Positions 9,177 to 17,940 of a stretch of DNA of 64,000 nt are shown one piece after another. Position 1 is the first letter of the stretch, and each line of letters begins with the position of its first letter. The notes under the pieces were generated by a model. It had not been told where the DNA came from, ran no database searches, and worked only from the letters and a program-made list of their open reading frames with translations. The stretch comes from Rossellomorea aquimaris. GTDB lineage: Bacteria > Bacillota > Bacilli > Bacillales > Bacillaceae_B. Position numbers and translations under genes: made by a program. Where the stretch lies: positions 244,487-308,486 of the forward strand of contig NZ_QNRJ01000004.1 of the NCBI RefSeq assembly GCF_003315075.1, in the 5' to 3' direction.

Positions 9177-10145
9177 TTATTGGTCTTCATCTTTTTCGTG
9201 ATCATTTTCATTTCCGTGATCCCCCATACTTGACTTTGCCTCTTTATCCGCATCATCTGAGGATGCCTCAACACCATATTTCTGTCGGATTGCCATGGCA
9301 TATTCAGAATTCTTTCCATGGTCGACAAAAGCTAAATGAGTGGATGAAAAAGTCATTTTATCAACCGTTTCAGGCAGCATAAGCTTCTCATAGGTCTCTT
9401 CCGTTAATTTCGGCTCATTTTTCTGAGTATCTTGTACCCAAGTTTTATACTCTTCTTCTTCCAACGCTACAAAATCAAACTTTTGGTGTGGCATTCCTTC
9501 ACCAGTGAAGTTTGAGTTTCTTCCATCATATGTACCCGTCTCATCAGCCTGTAAATATAAATCATTCACCATTCCCGGCATCCCATAAATCTGTCCGCCA
9601 AGTTGCGGCACCCAGAAGGAAGCCATGGAATCGGCAGCCGTCACTTTGAATAAAATCGGGTGATCTTCAGGTACATTGACATAGTTGACCGTTTCAATCC
9701 CTTCCTCCGGATAACTGAAGATCCACTTCCAATCTGCAGCAGTGGCATGAATCACAATCGGATCTTTAGAAGCCGTTGCTTTAGGAGGTTCCTTTAAATC
9801 ATATAATGCCTTTGTATTTGGGATAGACAAGGCGATAATAATCAATACAGGAATAAGCGTCCATATAATTTCTAATTTCGTACTCCCGTGCATTTCGGGC
9901 TTATAATCACTAACCTTTTTACTGCTTCGATATTTTAGGAGAATAACAGTAAAGAAGGAAAGAACGACCACCATGATGCCAAGCATATAGTAGATTGACA
10001 GCATGATCAGATCTTTCTGCAAGGCCCCAACTGGTCCTTTCGGATCGAGAATGATCATATCACTTCCCGAACTGAATAAAATGATGAAAAATAATGCAAC
10101 CAGACAGATTAACACAATCAAGTATGGCTTGAATTTACTTAACAT
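9177..10145 (-). CDS. qoxA: cytochrome aa3 quinol oxidase subunit II, no lipobox Cys
   Basis: Subunit II of the quinol oxidase, 322 residues: an N-terminal hydrophobic segment, two further membrane helices near 45-68 and 88-106, then a cupredoxin domain lacking CuA Cys ligands, as expected for a quinol enzyme. Motifs YNPEMHG-like YKPEMHGSTKLEIIWTLIPV, ATAADWKWIFSYPE and STHLAFVDHG match QoxA. In B. subtilis the signal peptide ends in a lipobox (GGC); here the equivalent is LFSSGSDM and the only nearby Cys is within the hydrophobic core, so lipidation looks lost. The C-terminus is acidic and His-rich. Confidence 0.95.
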   Translation of the reverse strand: MLSKFKPYLIVLICLVALFFIILFSSGSDMIILDPKGPVGALQKDLIMLSIYYMLGIMVVVLSFFTVILLKYRSSKKVSDYKPEMHGSTKLEIIWTLIPVLIIIALSIPNTKALYDLKEPPKATASKDPIVIHATAADWKWIFSYPEEGIETVNYVNVPEDHPILFKVTAADSMASFWVPQLGGQIYGMPGMVNDLYLQADETGTYDGRNSNFTGEGMPHQKFDFVALEEEEYKTWVQDTQKNEPKLTEETYEKLMLPETVDKMTFSSTHLAFVDHGKNSEYAMAIRQKYGVEASSDDADKEAKSSMGDHGNENDHEKDEDQ

Positions 10146-10318
10146 AGGAAAATCACCTTCCTTTATGTCGGATTTATCACTGTAGACCTATACTATCAAA
10201 TTCTGTTGAAAGGTACCTCTGTTTCACTCAACTTTAAACAGATTTTCGAAATTCTGTCGAAGTTTATTCACAGAACAGTAACATTGTTGGAAAGAAATGC
10301 TTACATCTCAAAAAAATA
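10146..10318. other. qoxA upstream region
   Basis: AT-rich leader and presumed promoter region of the qox operon; no operator recognised. Confidence 0.4.
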
Positions 10319-10352
10319 GCTCTCAAAATTATTCAAGAATAATTTTGAGAGC
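10319..10352 (-). terminator. intrinsic terminator of the SCO1/FixH-like operon
   Basis: Perfect 15-bp stem GCTCTCAAAATTATT with its complement and a 4-nt loop, followed on the minus strand by a run of seven T. It lies about 130 nt past the last gene of that operon and upstream of qoxA. A second, weaker dyad (ATAAGTAAGT/ACTTACTTAT, 10453-10493) overlaps the preceding stop codon. Confidence 0.85.
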
Positions 10353-10485
10353 GGTTTATAGCCAGACTATTGTGTAAAGTGAAAGCATTAGTTTTTATCT
10401 TCACTATTAATGAGAACCAAATGTCTTGTTTGATCATTGTGAACGCTCTCCCATAAGTAAGTAAAAATCGTCATTTTTTTTACAC

Positions 10486-10641
10486 TTACTTATTATGAGG
10501 TGTTGCAATAGACTCTGAGTACTCTCCATTTTGATCTAATTTCTTTAGTTCTTTAGACGATTTTCTCTTAAAGAAAATAACAACAAGACCTGCAGGAATT
10601 GATAAAATTAAATATGCCAATATTAGATTAAGGATGTCCAC
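10486..10641 (-). CDS. small single-pass membrane protein, unknown function
   Basis: 51 residues: one hydrophobic segment (LNLILAYLILSIPAGLVVIFF) and a basic then polar tail. GTG start follows AAGGAGGGG with 5-6 nt spacing; the open frame continues 10 codons upstream without an RBS. Last gene of the SCO1/FixH-like cluster, so it may assist haem-copper oxidase assembly, but nothing in the sequence proves this. Confidence 0.6.
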   Translation of the reverse strand: MDILNLILAYLILSIPAGLVVIFFKRKSSKELKKLDQNGEYSESIATPHNK

Positions 10642-10664
10642 AATACCCCTCCTTTCCTGAGTTA

Positions 10665-10979
10665 TTACCAATCAAATGGAGATTCGCCCATAAAATAATG
10701 AAATAACGTTACTTTCTTTGAAGTTAGTGCTTCTTTGGTACATACAGAGTTGGATTCATAGCTGCTTTCCCTTGCTTTGCCCCATGTCGTTTCTTCCAGA
10801 TAGTTCGTAGCTTGCGCTTGATTGAAACAAGGCGGGGCGATATATGTCTCTTTATCATGATCAAGGATTATTCTTGTTGATTCGGAAGGTGAGAATGAGA
10901 ATGGGAGGTAAAAGAAAACGGCCATTCCAACAAAAAGAATAATACTCGCAAGACGGATATACTTGAGTTTTAATCTCAC
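10665..10979 (-). CDS. membrane-anchored protein of unknown function
   Basis: About 104 residues with one N-terminal membrane segment (IRLASIILFVGMAVFFYL) and an extracytoplasmic region with two Cys (PPCFNQ and NSVCTKE) that could form a disulfide. The GTG start is chosen because AAGGGAGAG sits 8 nt before it. Third gene after a SCO1 and a FixH/YtkA-like gene. I do not recognise the family; context suggests cytochrome oxidase maturation. Confidence 0.6.
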   Translation of the reverse strand: MRLKLKYIRLASIILFVGMAVFFYLPFSFSPSESTRIILDHDKETYIAPPCFNQAQATNYLEETTWGKARESSYESNSVCTKEALTSKKVTLFHYFMGESPFDW

Positions 10980-11004
10980 GTCCAACTCTCCCTTCTTGCC
11001 ATTT

Positions 11005-11418
11005 TTATTGTACATTCACTTCAATCTTAGGCATGTTGTGAAGGTCACGTGCAGTTACATGGGCTATAATGAAGTATTTACCTGTTTCATCAAAGGTGAA
11101 GTCGATGACATATTGTCCATCTTTTTGAAGCTTTGCCTTTTTTTTGATGTGTTCATTATCAGCTGCTCCCTCTTTCCAAATTTCAAACTGTACTTCATCC
11201 GCATCAGAAACCTTTTCATCACCTTGGGACACATTTGCCTGGATTTCAGTTACTTCCCCAGACTTAATCTCTGAAGGTTGTGTTTTCACATCCACTTCGA
11301 TCATTTCAAGTGAGGTTTTTTCGGAACTATCATTTGTCTCTTCATTGGAACCGCATGCTCCAAGAATACCGACTGAAAAGAATACAATTACCAAAACAAA
11401 CCACCTTTTTCTCATCAT
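11005..11418 (-). CDS. YtkA/FixH-like lipoprotein
   Basis: 137-residue lipoprotein: signal peptide with lipobox LGAC (Cys22), an acidic Ser/Glu linker, then a beta-rich domain resembling the YtkA-like/FixH family (VKTQPSEIKSGEVTEIQANVSQG ... KDGQYVIDFTFDETGKYFIIAHVTARD). Such proteins are often found beside copper chaperones for cytochrome oxidase. It lies directly downstream of the SCO1 gene. Family call is moderate; specific role is inferred from position. Confidence 0.75.
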   Translation of the reverse strand: MMRKRWFVLVIVFFSVGILGACGSNEETNDSSEKTSLEMIEVDVKTQPSEIKSGEVTEIQANVSQGDEKVSDADEVQFEIWKEGAADNEHIKKKAKLQKDGQYVIDFTFDETGKYFIIAHVTARDLHNMPKIEVNVQ

Positions 11419-11427
11419 CTACTCATC

Positions 11428-12015
11428 CTATTCATATGATTTTTTCAGGAGCTTTACATCCGATACAATTTCTTCATATGGGACATCTTGTAAGCCACTG
11501 TAGTTTTTCACTACTTTCCCTTCTTTGTTGACTAAATAGAAACTTGTGCCATGAATGACTTGGTCCGATGAAGGGTCGTCCCTCACGAGTACCTTAAATG
11601 ACTCTTCGGCAAGTGAGATAATTTCCTCCTGTTGATATCCTGTGAGTAAATCCCACTGCTTCGTATCAGCTTCATATTCACTTATGTATTCTTTGAGCTT
11701 ATCCGGTGTATCGACTTCAGGGTCTACGCTAAAGGAGACAAAATTGATATCGTCTATCCCTTCATCTTTCAATTGCTTCTGTATTTTTGTCAGATTAAAT
11801 GTCATGGGCGGGCAAACCGTTTCACAACTGGTGAAGATGAAATCAGCAATCCAAATCTCCCCCTTCAGATCATCTAATCCCACTTCTTGGTTATTTTGAT
11901 TGGTATAGGTAAAGTCCCTGACTTTCCAATCCGAATCTGCTTCAAATTCTGAGCAGCCTGCAAGAAAGAGCACCATTACCGACGTAAGGAATACCGAGGT
12001 GAATTTCTTTTTCAT
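11428..12015 (-). CDS. SCO1/SenC copper chaperone lipoprotein
   Basis: Extracytoplasmic thioredoxin-fold protein that delivers copper to, or reduces, the CuA/CuB centre of haem-copper oxidases. Signal peptide with lipobox LAGC (Cys21); copper-binding CETVCPP with Cys64 and Cys68; conserved His in VIHGTSF near residue 154. Length (195) is typical, and it resembles B. subtilis YpmQ. RBS GGAGG precedes the ATG. First gene of a four-gene cluster just upstream of qox, fitting a role in oxidase assembly. Confidence 0.92.
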   Translation of the reverse strand: MKKKFTSVFLTSVMVLFLAGCSEFEADSDWKVRDFTYTNQNNQEVGLDDLKGEIWIADFIFTSCETVCPPMTFNLTKIQKQLKDEGIDDINFVSFSVDPEVDTPDKLKEYISEYEADTKQWDLLTGYQQEEIISLAEESFKVLVRDDPSSDQVIHGTSFYLVNKEGKVVKNYSGLQDVPYEEIVSDVKLLKKSYE

Positions 12016-12156
12016 TTCGTATACCTCCTAACATTGTAACTATAATGTACCATCTATATCTTTTATTTATAAGAACAAAGATGAAAATCATGTGACAAAT
12101 TCTTTAATGTCCGCACATAAGGAAAGGAGCAGAATTTAACCTGCTCCCTTCATTCA

Positions 12157-14241
12157 TTATGCAGCATTTCGTTTTTCACCAAGCATAATCGTGAGACTGA
12201 TCAATGTGACTAATATAGTTGCACCCATGTCTGATAGAATCGCAATCCATAATGTCAATAATCCAGGAATGGTAAGGAGTAATGCAATCAGTTTTAATCC
12301 TAGTGCCAGGGTGATGTTTACCTTAATGATCTTATTAACCTTTTTAGCAATAGTAATTGCTGAAGGTAGTTTACCAAGATGATCCTGCATCAGGACGATA
12401 TCGGCTGTTTCAATCGCACTGTCTGTTCCTTTTCCCATCGCAATTCCTAAATCTGCAGTGGCCAGAGCAGGAGCATCATTGATGCCATCGCCAACCATTG
12501 CAACTTTTCCTTGCGATGTTAGTTCCTTAATTTTTAAGACTTTTTCATCAGGTAAGAGATTTGCATAATAATCGGTCAAGCCTACTTGTTTAGCAACTTT
12601 TTCCGCTGTCATGTTATGGTCGCCCGTTAACATGACGGTATTTCTAATACCCGCTAAATAAAGGTTACCAATAATCTCTTTACTCTCCTCTCTGATTTCG
12701 TCGGTAATGCCGAACAAGCCCAAAACTTTTTCATCGTCTGAAACAATCACAAGGGTATATCCGTTATCTTTAAGAGACTGGATATCTTCTCTATGCTTTT
12801 TCGGTAATGAGAAATCAATACTTTTCTCATTTCCTACTTTAAATTTTTTCCCATCAATGATAGCGGATACTCCTTGACCTGATATCGTATTGATTTCTTC
12901 AGGTTCAGTATAGCTGATGTTTTCGTCGTTGATTTTTTCCATGACGGCTTTTGCAATCGGATGAGAGGAAGTTTTTTCTATTGAGCCGGCAATTCTGAAA
13001 AATCTTTCTTCATCATATACGACCATTTGTTCAACATATGGGTGACCTTTCGTAAGAGTTCCTGTCTTATCAAAGGCAATCGTATCTATCTTACCAAGCT
13101 GTTCAAGGAAGACCCCTCCTTTGATAAGGATCCCATTCTTAGCATTGCGGGCGATTCCAGATACAATGGCAATAGGAGATGAGAGAATCAACGCACAAGG
13201 ACAGCCGACGATGAGGACGGCCAAGCCCTGATAGAACCAAGCACCCCAGTCTCCGTTCATGAGTAGCGGCGGCACCACCATCACTAGGACTGAAATAATC
13301 ATAATGAGCGGCGTGTAATAACGGGCAAATTTATTGATGAATTGTTCAGTCGGTGTCTTGGTTTCCTGAGCCTCTTCAACCAAATGAAGAATCTTTGCAA
13401 GAGAAGAATCTTTATATTCTTTCAAGATTCTTACCTTAAGTACCCCTTCATTATTTATACTTCCTCCGAATACTTTCTCATTCGGTTCTTTTTCGACGGG
13501 CATGGCTTCACCGGTAATTGCTGCTTCATTAACCGAGCTTTTCCCCGTTGCAACGATTCCATCTGATGGGATTTTCTGTCCAGACTTAACGAGAACAAGG
13601 TCCCCAGCGTGCAATGAACTAATCGGTACAACTCTTTCCTGGTCCCCATCAATAAGGATCGCCTCTTTTGGCGCAACCTTTAGTAACTCCTCCATCGACT
13701 TCCTTGCCTTTTCCATGCCCATTCCTTCAAGCAGTTCATTGACACCGAACAGAATGGCAACAAGCGTCCCTTCTTTCCATTCACCTATGGAAAACGCACC
13801 GATCAGGGCGATCGTCATAAGTGTATCAATGTTAAATTTAAACTTCAGTAAATTCTTTACCCCTTTTATAAAGGTAGAATATCCGCTGGTTGCAGCTGCA
13901 GTAAGGTACATGATGACTGGGACTGGATTATTCCATTGTGTATCTACATAAATGGCAGCCAAAAAGATGATCGTTGATATCCCCAGCAAAATTTTCATAG
14001 TACTGCTGTTTGTATGCACATGATCATGGCCGTGTGCATCATCATGTTCTTTTAGAATCACTGCACCGTCTGAAGAGAGGATCTTTTCAACTTTTTGCAT
14101 ATCTACACCTTTAGACAGCATCATCTTGCTGCTGTTATAAAGTATTTTAGATCCTTCTCCATTTTCCAGTTTATTGATTTCTTCTTCCATTTCCCTCGCA
14201 CAATTTCCGCACGTAAGTCCTTGTAGTTTATATTCGTCCAT
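12157..14241 (-). CDS. cadA: heavy-metal P1B-type ATPase (Zn/Cd/Pb/Co export, CadA-like)
   Basis: Exports divalent heavy metals using ATP. 694 residues from an ATG preceded by GGGGGAG. N-terminal metal-binding domain with GLTCGNC (Cys11, Cys14), then a His-rich stretch HDDAHGHDHVH near 70; the CPC transport motif near residue 347; phosphorylation motif DKTGTLTKG near 388; hinge GDGINDAPALA near 583. The CPC motif with a downstream HP-locus (SSHPIAKAV) is typical of the group. It follows a CzrA-like repressor by 21 nt, so Zn(II)/Co(II)/Cd(II)-induced expression is likely. Confidence 0.93.
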   Translation of the reverse strand: MDEYKLQGLTCGNCAREMEEEINKLENGEGSKILYNSSKMMLSKGVDMQKVEKILSSDGAVILKEHDDAHGHDHVHTNSSTMKILLGISTIIFLAAIYVDTQWNNPVPVIMYLTAAATSGYSTFIKGVKNLLKFKFNIDTLMTIALIGAFSIGEWKEGTLVAILFGVNELLEGMGMEKARKSMEELLKVAPKEAILIDGDQERVVPISSLHAGDLVLVKSGQKIPSDGIVATGKSSVNEAAITGEAMPVEKEPNEKVFGGSINNEGVLKVRILKEYKDSSLAKILHLVEEAQETKTPTEQFINKFARYYTPLIMIISVLVMVVPPLLMNGDWGAWFYQGLAVLIVGCPCALILSSPIAIVSGIARNAKNGILIKGGVFLEQLGKIDTIAFDKTGTLTKGHPYVEQMVVYDEERFFRIAGSIEKTSSHPIAKAVMEKINDENISYTEPEEINTISGQGVSAIIDGKKFKVGNEKSIDFSLPKKHREDIQSLKDNGYTLVIVSDDEKVLGLFGITDEIREESKEIIGNLYLAGIRNTVMLTGDHNMTAEKVAKQVGLTDYYANLLPDEKVLKIKELTSQGKVAMVGDGINDAPALATADLGIAMGKGTDSAIETADIVLMQDHLGKLPSAITIAKKVNKIIKVNITLALGLKLIALLLTIPGLLTLWIAILSDMGATILVTLISLTIMLGEKRNAA

Positions 14242-14262
14242 TTTGAACTCCCCCATAATACT

Positions 14263-14640
14263 TTAGTGATGTCTGGCATGGTGCATGGTTTGCTGAAGCA
14301 TGTTCATCACATGATCGTCATCAGCAGAATAATACAATGTTGTGCCTTGTCGTTTATATTTGACCAATCGTAAATTTTTCAAGAATCGTAATTGATGGGA
14401 TACTGTTGTTTGAAGTAACGATAGCTTTTCAGCAATATCATTGACTGAGTGCTCTTTTTGCGCCAATAGATGCAGAATCTTCACACGTGTCGGCTCCGAC
14501 AAAGCTTTAAACGTTTGTGTGACGATAAATAACGTTTCTTCATCAATATCTACACACGTTTCTTGACTGTTTTCTTCCTGATCATCGTGATTGTGTTCAT
14601 TCAAATCAACTATTTTTTCATCGTTATTATCTTTACCCAT
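14263..14640 (-). CDS. czrA: CzrA-type ArsR/SmtB metal-sensing repressor
   Basis: 125-residue winged-helix repressor released from DNA by Zn(II)/Co(II). HTH core [17 protein letters not shown] ... [17 protein letters not shown]. The C-terminal alpha-5 helix carries Asp-x-His followed by His at +11 and +14 (DDH...H..H), the same spacing as D84/H86/H97/H100 of S. aureus CzrA. The CadC alpha-3 Cys pair is absent. First gene of a two-gene operon with the P-type ATPase; a dyad upstream fits its operator. Confidence 0.92.
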   Translation of the reverse strand: MGKDNNDEKIVDLNEHNHDDQEENSQETCVDIDEETLFIVTQTFKALSEPTRVKILHLLAQKEHSVNDIAEKLSLLQTTVSHQLRFLKNLRLVKYKRQGTTLYYSADDDHVMNMLQQTMHHARHH

Positions 14641-14660
14641 GTAGACACTCCTATTCTATT

Positions 14661-14690
14661 TCAATATATGACAATGTGTTCATGTATTAT
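14661..14690. promoter_or_regulatory. candidate CzrA operator
   Basis: Imperfect dyad of the ArsR/SmtB 12-2-12 type: ATATATGACAAT next to GTGTTCATGTAT, i.e. TGAc-N6-TTCA, 8 of 12 positions paired. It lies 25-45 bp upstream of the repressor start, where autoregulation would act. Confidence 0.65.
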
Positions 14691-14738
14691 AATCCAATGA
14701 TAAAAAAAGAATCTGTTTCTGTCAAACAGAATCCGTTT

Positions 14739-15413
14739 TTACTTTTCAAATAAATGAATGAATGCATAGATGAGAGACCCCACTGAAAACCCCACCACCC
14801 AAGTGGCTGTATTTGTGTTGACTTCATAAATCGTTCCCATTAATGTCGACAAATAAAAAGCAACAGAAATGATCACCACACAAAAAACGATAACAATCGC
14901 ATTCTTACCCAATCCCCTTCTCTGTTTGATTATTAATCCAAAAATAGCAATACCTTCACTGAAGTGATGAAAAAACATTCCTTTCAACTGCCTTATTGCC
15001 AATGAAAAATCTATTGAAGATACAATCCCCAATGCGAATCCAGTTGGAATACTATGCAAAATAAATCCGACCAGTAATGCCATCATCGGAAACTTCATAT
15101 TCTCGTTCCCTTTGTTATTTTTTATCAACAGTTCTAAAGTGTTAAAGATAAGTATGGCAACCAAACCACCTATCAAAACTCCACTGAAAGGATATTTATC
15201 CACGATATGCGGGATATACTCCAAACCTAAAAATAACAACATACATACACCAATAAAGTTTGATAGGGATTTTTGGTAATTCCCCAACGTTGAATAGACA
15301 AAAAAACCGGCAATTGCTCCCAATACCAAAGGCAGTCCCACATATATCCCTGTATTTGTAAAGATAACATTTCCCCCTTTCGCCTTGTTTAATCTATTCA
15401 GAAAAAAGGACAA
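14739..15413 (-). CDS. ZIP-like membrane protein, putative metal transporter
   Basis: 224 residues with about seven hydrophobic segments. Two helices hold ZIP-like signatures: HSIPTGFALG and HHFSEGIAIFG, equivalent to the HNxPEG/HExPEG metal-binding helices of ZIP permeases. It would move a divalent metal across the membrane; the metal is unknown. The start is uncertain: TTG is used because no ATG in frame has a good RBS. It is divergent from feoA, and an MntR-like box lies in the shared upstream region, pointing to manganese or iron. Confidence 0.72.
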   Translation of the reverse strand: MSFFLNRLNKAKGGNVIFTNTGIYVGLPLVLGAIAGFFVYSTLGNYQKSLSNFIGVCMLLFLGLEYIPHIVDKYPFSGVLIGGLVAILIFNTLELLIKNNKGNENMKFPMMALLVGFILHSIPTGFALGIVSSIDFSLAIRQLKGMFFHHFSEGIAIFGLIIKQRRGLGKNAIVIVFCVVIISVAFYLSTLMGTIYEVNTNTATWVVGFSVGSLIYAFIHLFEK

Positions 15414-15432
15414 TCATTCTCTCATAAATGAG

Positions 15433-15485
15433 TTGACAAAATTCAAATTCAGCCATACGATAAAGAAAAGTTGCGTTAAGGCAAA
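15433..15485 (+). promoter_or_regulatory. feoA promoter with MntR-like box
   Basis: TTGACA (15433-15438), 17 bp, TACGAT (15456-15461). Overlapping the expected transcription start is GTTGCGTTAAGGCAAA (15470-15485), which agrees with the B. subtilis MntR box GTTTCCTTAAGGCAAA at 14 of 16 positions. MntR would repress when Mn(II) is sufficient. The box is also 57 bp upstream of the divergent ZIP-like gene. Confidence 0.75.
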
Positions 15486-15527
15486 AAATTAAACTTTATT
15501 AAAAATATGTGAAGGGTGGTAACACAA

Positions 15528-15767
15528 ATGCCTTTGTCCACAAATAGATTGTATGACCTTGAAGAAGGCACAAGTATGAGAATTACAGAATTGCAGCTAA
15601 CAGGCCTGATGAGAAGACGGTTATTGGATTTGGGTTTTGTACCCGGGAGCATTATCACATCTGTAAAGAAGAGTCCATTAGGAGATCCCGTCGCTTATCG
15701 GGTAAGTAATACAATGATTGCTTTAAGAAAAGATGAAAGTAAAAAAATTATCGGGGAGCTGGTTTAA
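15528..15767 (+). CDS. feoA: FeoA family protein
   Basis: 79-residue SH3-fold protein required for Feo-type metal uptake. Pattern: LQLTGLMRRRLLDLGFVPGSIITSVKKSPLGDPVAYRVSNTMIALRKDESKKI. ATG at 15528 follows AGGGTGG; a GTG four codons earlier overlaps that RBS and is less likely. The stop abuts the feoB G-domain start with no gap, so translation is coupled. The MntR-like box makes Mn(II) a candidate substrate of the system. Confidence 0.92.
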   Translation: MPLSTNRLYDLEEGTSMRITELQLTGLMRRRLLDLGFVPGSIITSVKKSPLGDPVAYRVSNTMIALRKDESKKIIGELV

Positions 15768-16496
15768 TTGGATAACCAAAGGACATACCGTATTGCACTG
15801 GCAGGTAATCCGAATACCGGGAAATCAACTTTGTTCAACCTGTTGACTGGTTTACGCCAGCACACAGGTAACTGGCCGGGTAAGACTGTATCCCAGTCAA
15901 AGGGTTATTTCAATCATCTGCAGAGTTCTTATGAAATCATTGATTTGCCCGGGACGTATTCACTGTTTTCAAATTCACTCGATGAAGAAATCGCCCGGAA
16001 TTATATTGCTTTTGAAAAGCCGGATATCACTATTGTGGTTCTTGACTCCACCTCTTTAGAGAGAAATCTCAATATTGCTCTACAGGTGATGGAAATCACG
16101 AACAAAGTAGTGATCTGCTTGAATTTAATTGATGAAGCTGAAAAAAAGGGAATTCATATCGATGAACAAAAACTAATTGACAGACTTGGAGTACCTGTAT
16201 TGAAGATATCAGCACGAAATAAAATCGGAGTAGATAATATGCTGAACACAATCAATGATATCGTTCAGAACAACCGTACGTTTACTCCTATGAACATCAA
16301 GTACTCGGATGAAATTGAGAATAATATTTCAAAATTACAGCCTGACATAGAAGCTGCATATAAGGATTATTTACCATCAAGGTGGATTGCACTGAGACTG
16401 TTAGAAGGTGACGAAAGTGTAATTGAAGAGTTAAATCATCGAGTATTAAAGAACAGAAAAGAAGGGAATGAGTATGAATATGCATCAGGAGAGTAG
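15768..16496 (+). CDS. feoB: FeoB GTPase (G plus GDI) domain, separate polypeptide
   Basis: 242-residue soluble half of a FeoB transporter. GTPase motifs: G1 GNPNTGKST (13-21), G3 DLPGTYS near 58, G4 NLID near 121, G5 SARN near 150; the rest corresponds to the GDI helical region. TTG start directly follows the feoA stop, with GGGGAG about 9 nt upstream. In most bacteria this is fused to the membrane part. Here it ends at a TAG just after the start of the next gene, so FeoB is made as two chains. Confidence 0.9.
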   Translation: MDNQRTYRIALAGNPNTGKSTLFNLLTGLRQHTGNWPGKTVSQSKGYFNHLQSSYEIIDLPGTYSLFSNSLDEEIARNYIAFEKPDITIVVLDSTSLERNLNIALQVMEITNKVVICLNLIDEAEKKGIHIDEQKLIDRLGVPVLKISARNKIGVDNMLNTINDIVQNNRTFTPMNIKYSDEIENNISKLQPDIEAAYKDYLPSRWIALRLLEGDESVIEELNHRVLKNRKEGNEYEYASGE

Positions 16497-17871
16497 TGGT
16501 GAAATCACTTTGCTCAAGCAAAAAGCTCTGAAGCTTTCCTCTGAATCTATACGTGATGAAATTGTATCGAGTGCATTTCGGCATACTCAAGCCATCTGTC
16601 AAGAAGTCACGAAAGTGAAGGATCAAAGCAAGTTATTACACACAGAAAAGCTTGATAAAATCCTTACCTCAAGATTATTTGGCTTTCCGATTATGCTTGC
16701 TATGCTGGGGACCGTCATTTATTTAACTATTGCAGGCGCTAATGTTCCATCTTCCATGCTTGCCAGCTTTTTTGGATGGCTGGAAGGATATCTGACAATA
16801 GGATTTCGAACCATCAATGCTCCTGATTGGCTGCACGGGGTACTTGTTTTAGGACTATACAGGGGAACTTCCTGGGTGATCAGTGTTATGCTGCCACCAA
16901 TGGCGATCTTTTTTCCAATGTTCGCCCTTTTAGAAAATTACGGATATCTGCCAAGAGTAGCGTTTAATATGGATCGGTTATTCAAAAAAACCGGAGCACA
17001 CGGAAAACAATCCCTGACAATGGCAATGGGATTCGGATGCAATGCTGCTGCTATTATGTCTACAAGGATTATTGAATCACCTCGTGAAAGAATGCTTGCA
17101 ATCCTTACCAATAATTTCGTCCCTTGTAACGGTCGATGGCCAACACTTATATTGTTAGCATCCATTTTTATGGCTGCCGGATTCACCGGTGCAGCGGGAA
17201 CTTTTGTAACCGCAGGAGTCGTTGTAGGAATGGTCGTTTTTGGAATTATTGTCACGCTTGCAGTTTCATGGATCCTCTCAAAGACAGCACTTAAAGGGGT
17301 CCCAACCCATTACACACTGGAGCTGCCTCCATATCGTAAACCAAGATTTATGAACACCATCGTAAGATCGACAATTGACAAATCCGCATTTGTATTAAAG
17401 AGAGCCATTGTCATTGCCGCTCCAGCCGGTGTACTTACTTGGATTCTGGCAAATATTATGGTGGGTGATACTAGTATCTTAATGCATATCGTCCAGTTTC
17501 TGGATCCCTTCGCACAACAGCTTGGCTTGGATGGATTTATCTTAATGGCATTCATTCTTGGTCTCCCTGCAAATGAGATCGTTCTCCCAATCCTATTAAT
17601 GGGATACTTATCGACCGGAGCAATGATCGAGGTGGAGGATCTGGATTCATTAAAGAAAATTTTCATTGATCAAGGGTGGACATGGATCACAGCATTAAAT
17701 ATGATGTTATTTTCACTACTCCATTACCCTTGCGGAACGACCCTGATCAACATCTATAAAGAAACAAAAAGTAAAAAATGGACATTCTTGTCCTTTGCAA
17801 TCCCTACAGGTTTGGCTGTAGCAGTCACTTTTGCAATCGCTCAATTAGCAAAAATTTTCGGTTGGGTGTAA
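16474..17871 (+). CDS. feoB: FeoB membrane (Gate/nucleoside-recognition) domain, separate polypeptide
   Basis: 465-residue membrane half of FeoB: about 60 cytosolic residues, then a hydrophobic core with Gate domains. Visible: GYLPRVAFNMDRLFKKTGAHGKQ, MGFGCNAAAIMSTRIIESPRERMLAILTNNFVPCNGRWP (conserved Cys in GFGCN and VPCNGR), and LGLPANEIVLP. It overlaps the G-domain gene by 23 nt in another frame. GAAGGGA suits the ATG at 16474 (others at 16468 and 16480). The clean overlap with its own RBS argues for a genuine split rather than a sequencing error. Confidence 0.88.
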   Translation: MNMHQESSGEITLLKQKALKLSSESIRDEIVSSAFRHTQAICQEVTKVKDQSKLLHTEKLDKILTSRLFGFPIMLAMLGTVIYLTIAGANVPSSMLASFFGWLEGYLTIGFRTINAPDWLHGVLVLGLYRGTSWVISVMLPPMAIFFPMFALLENYGYLPRVAFNMDRLFKKTGAHGKQSLTMAMGFGCNAAAIMSTRIIESPRERMLAILTNNFVPCNGRWPTLILLASIFMAAGFTGAAGTFVTAGVVVGMVVFGIIVTLAVSWILSKTALKGVPTHYTLELPPYRKPRFMNTIVRSTIDKSAFVLKRAIVIAAPAGVLTWILANIMVGDTSILMHIVQFLDPFAQQLGLDGFILMAFILGLPANEIVLPILLMGYLSTGAMIEVEDLDSLKKIFIDQGWTWITALNMMLFSLLHYPCGTTLINIYKETKSKKWTFLSFAIPTGLAVAVTFAIAQLAKIFGWV

Positions 17872-17940
17872 AAAAATATCTTATCCAGGTCTTTGAAATG
17901 ATAAGACCCGGCTATAATTGAAGGGGAGGTCGTATAGAAC

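Noticed and set aside
9137..9328. 63-aa minus-strand ORF overlapping the end of qoxA
   Set aside because: Alternative frame within a clearly coding region; composition not protein-like.
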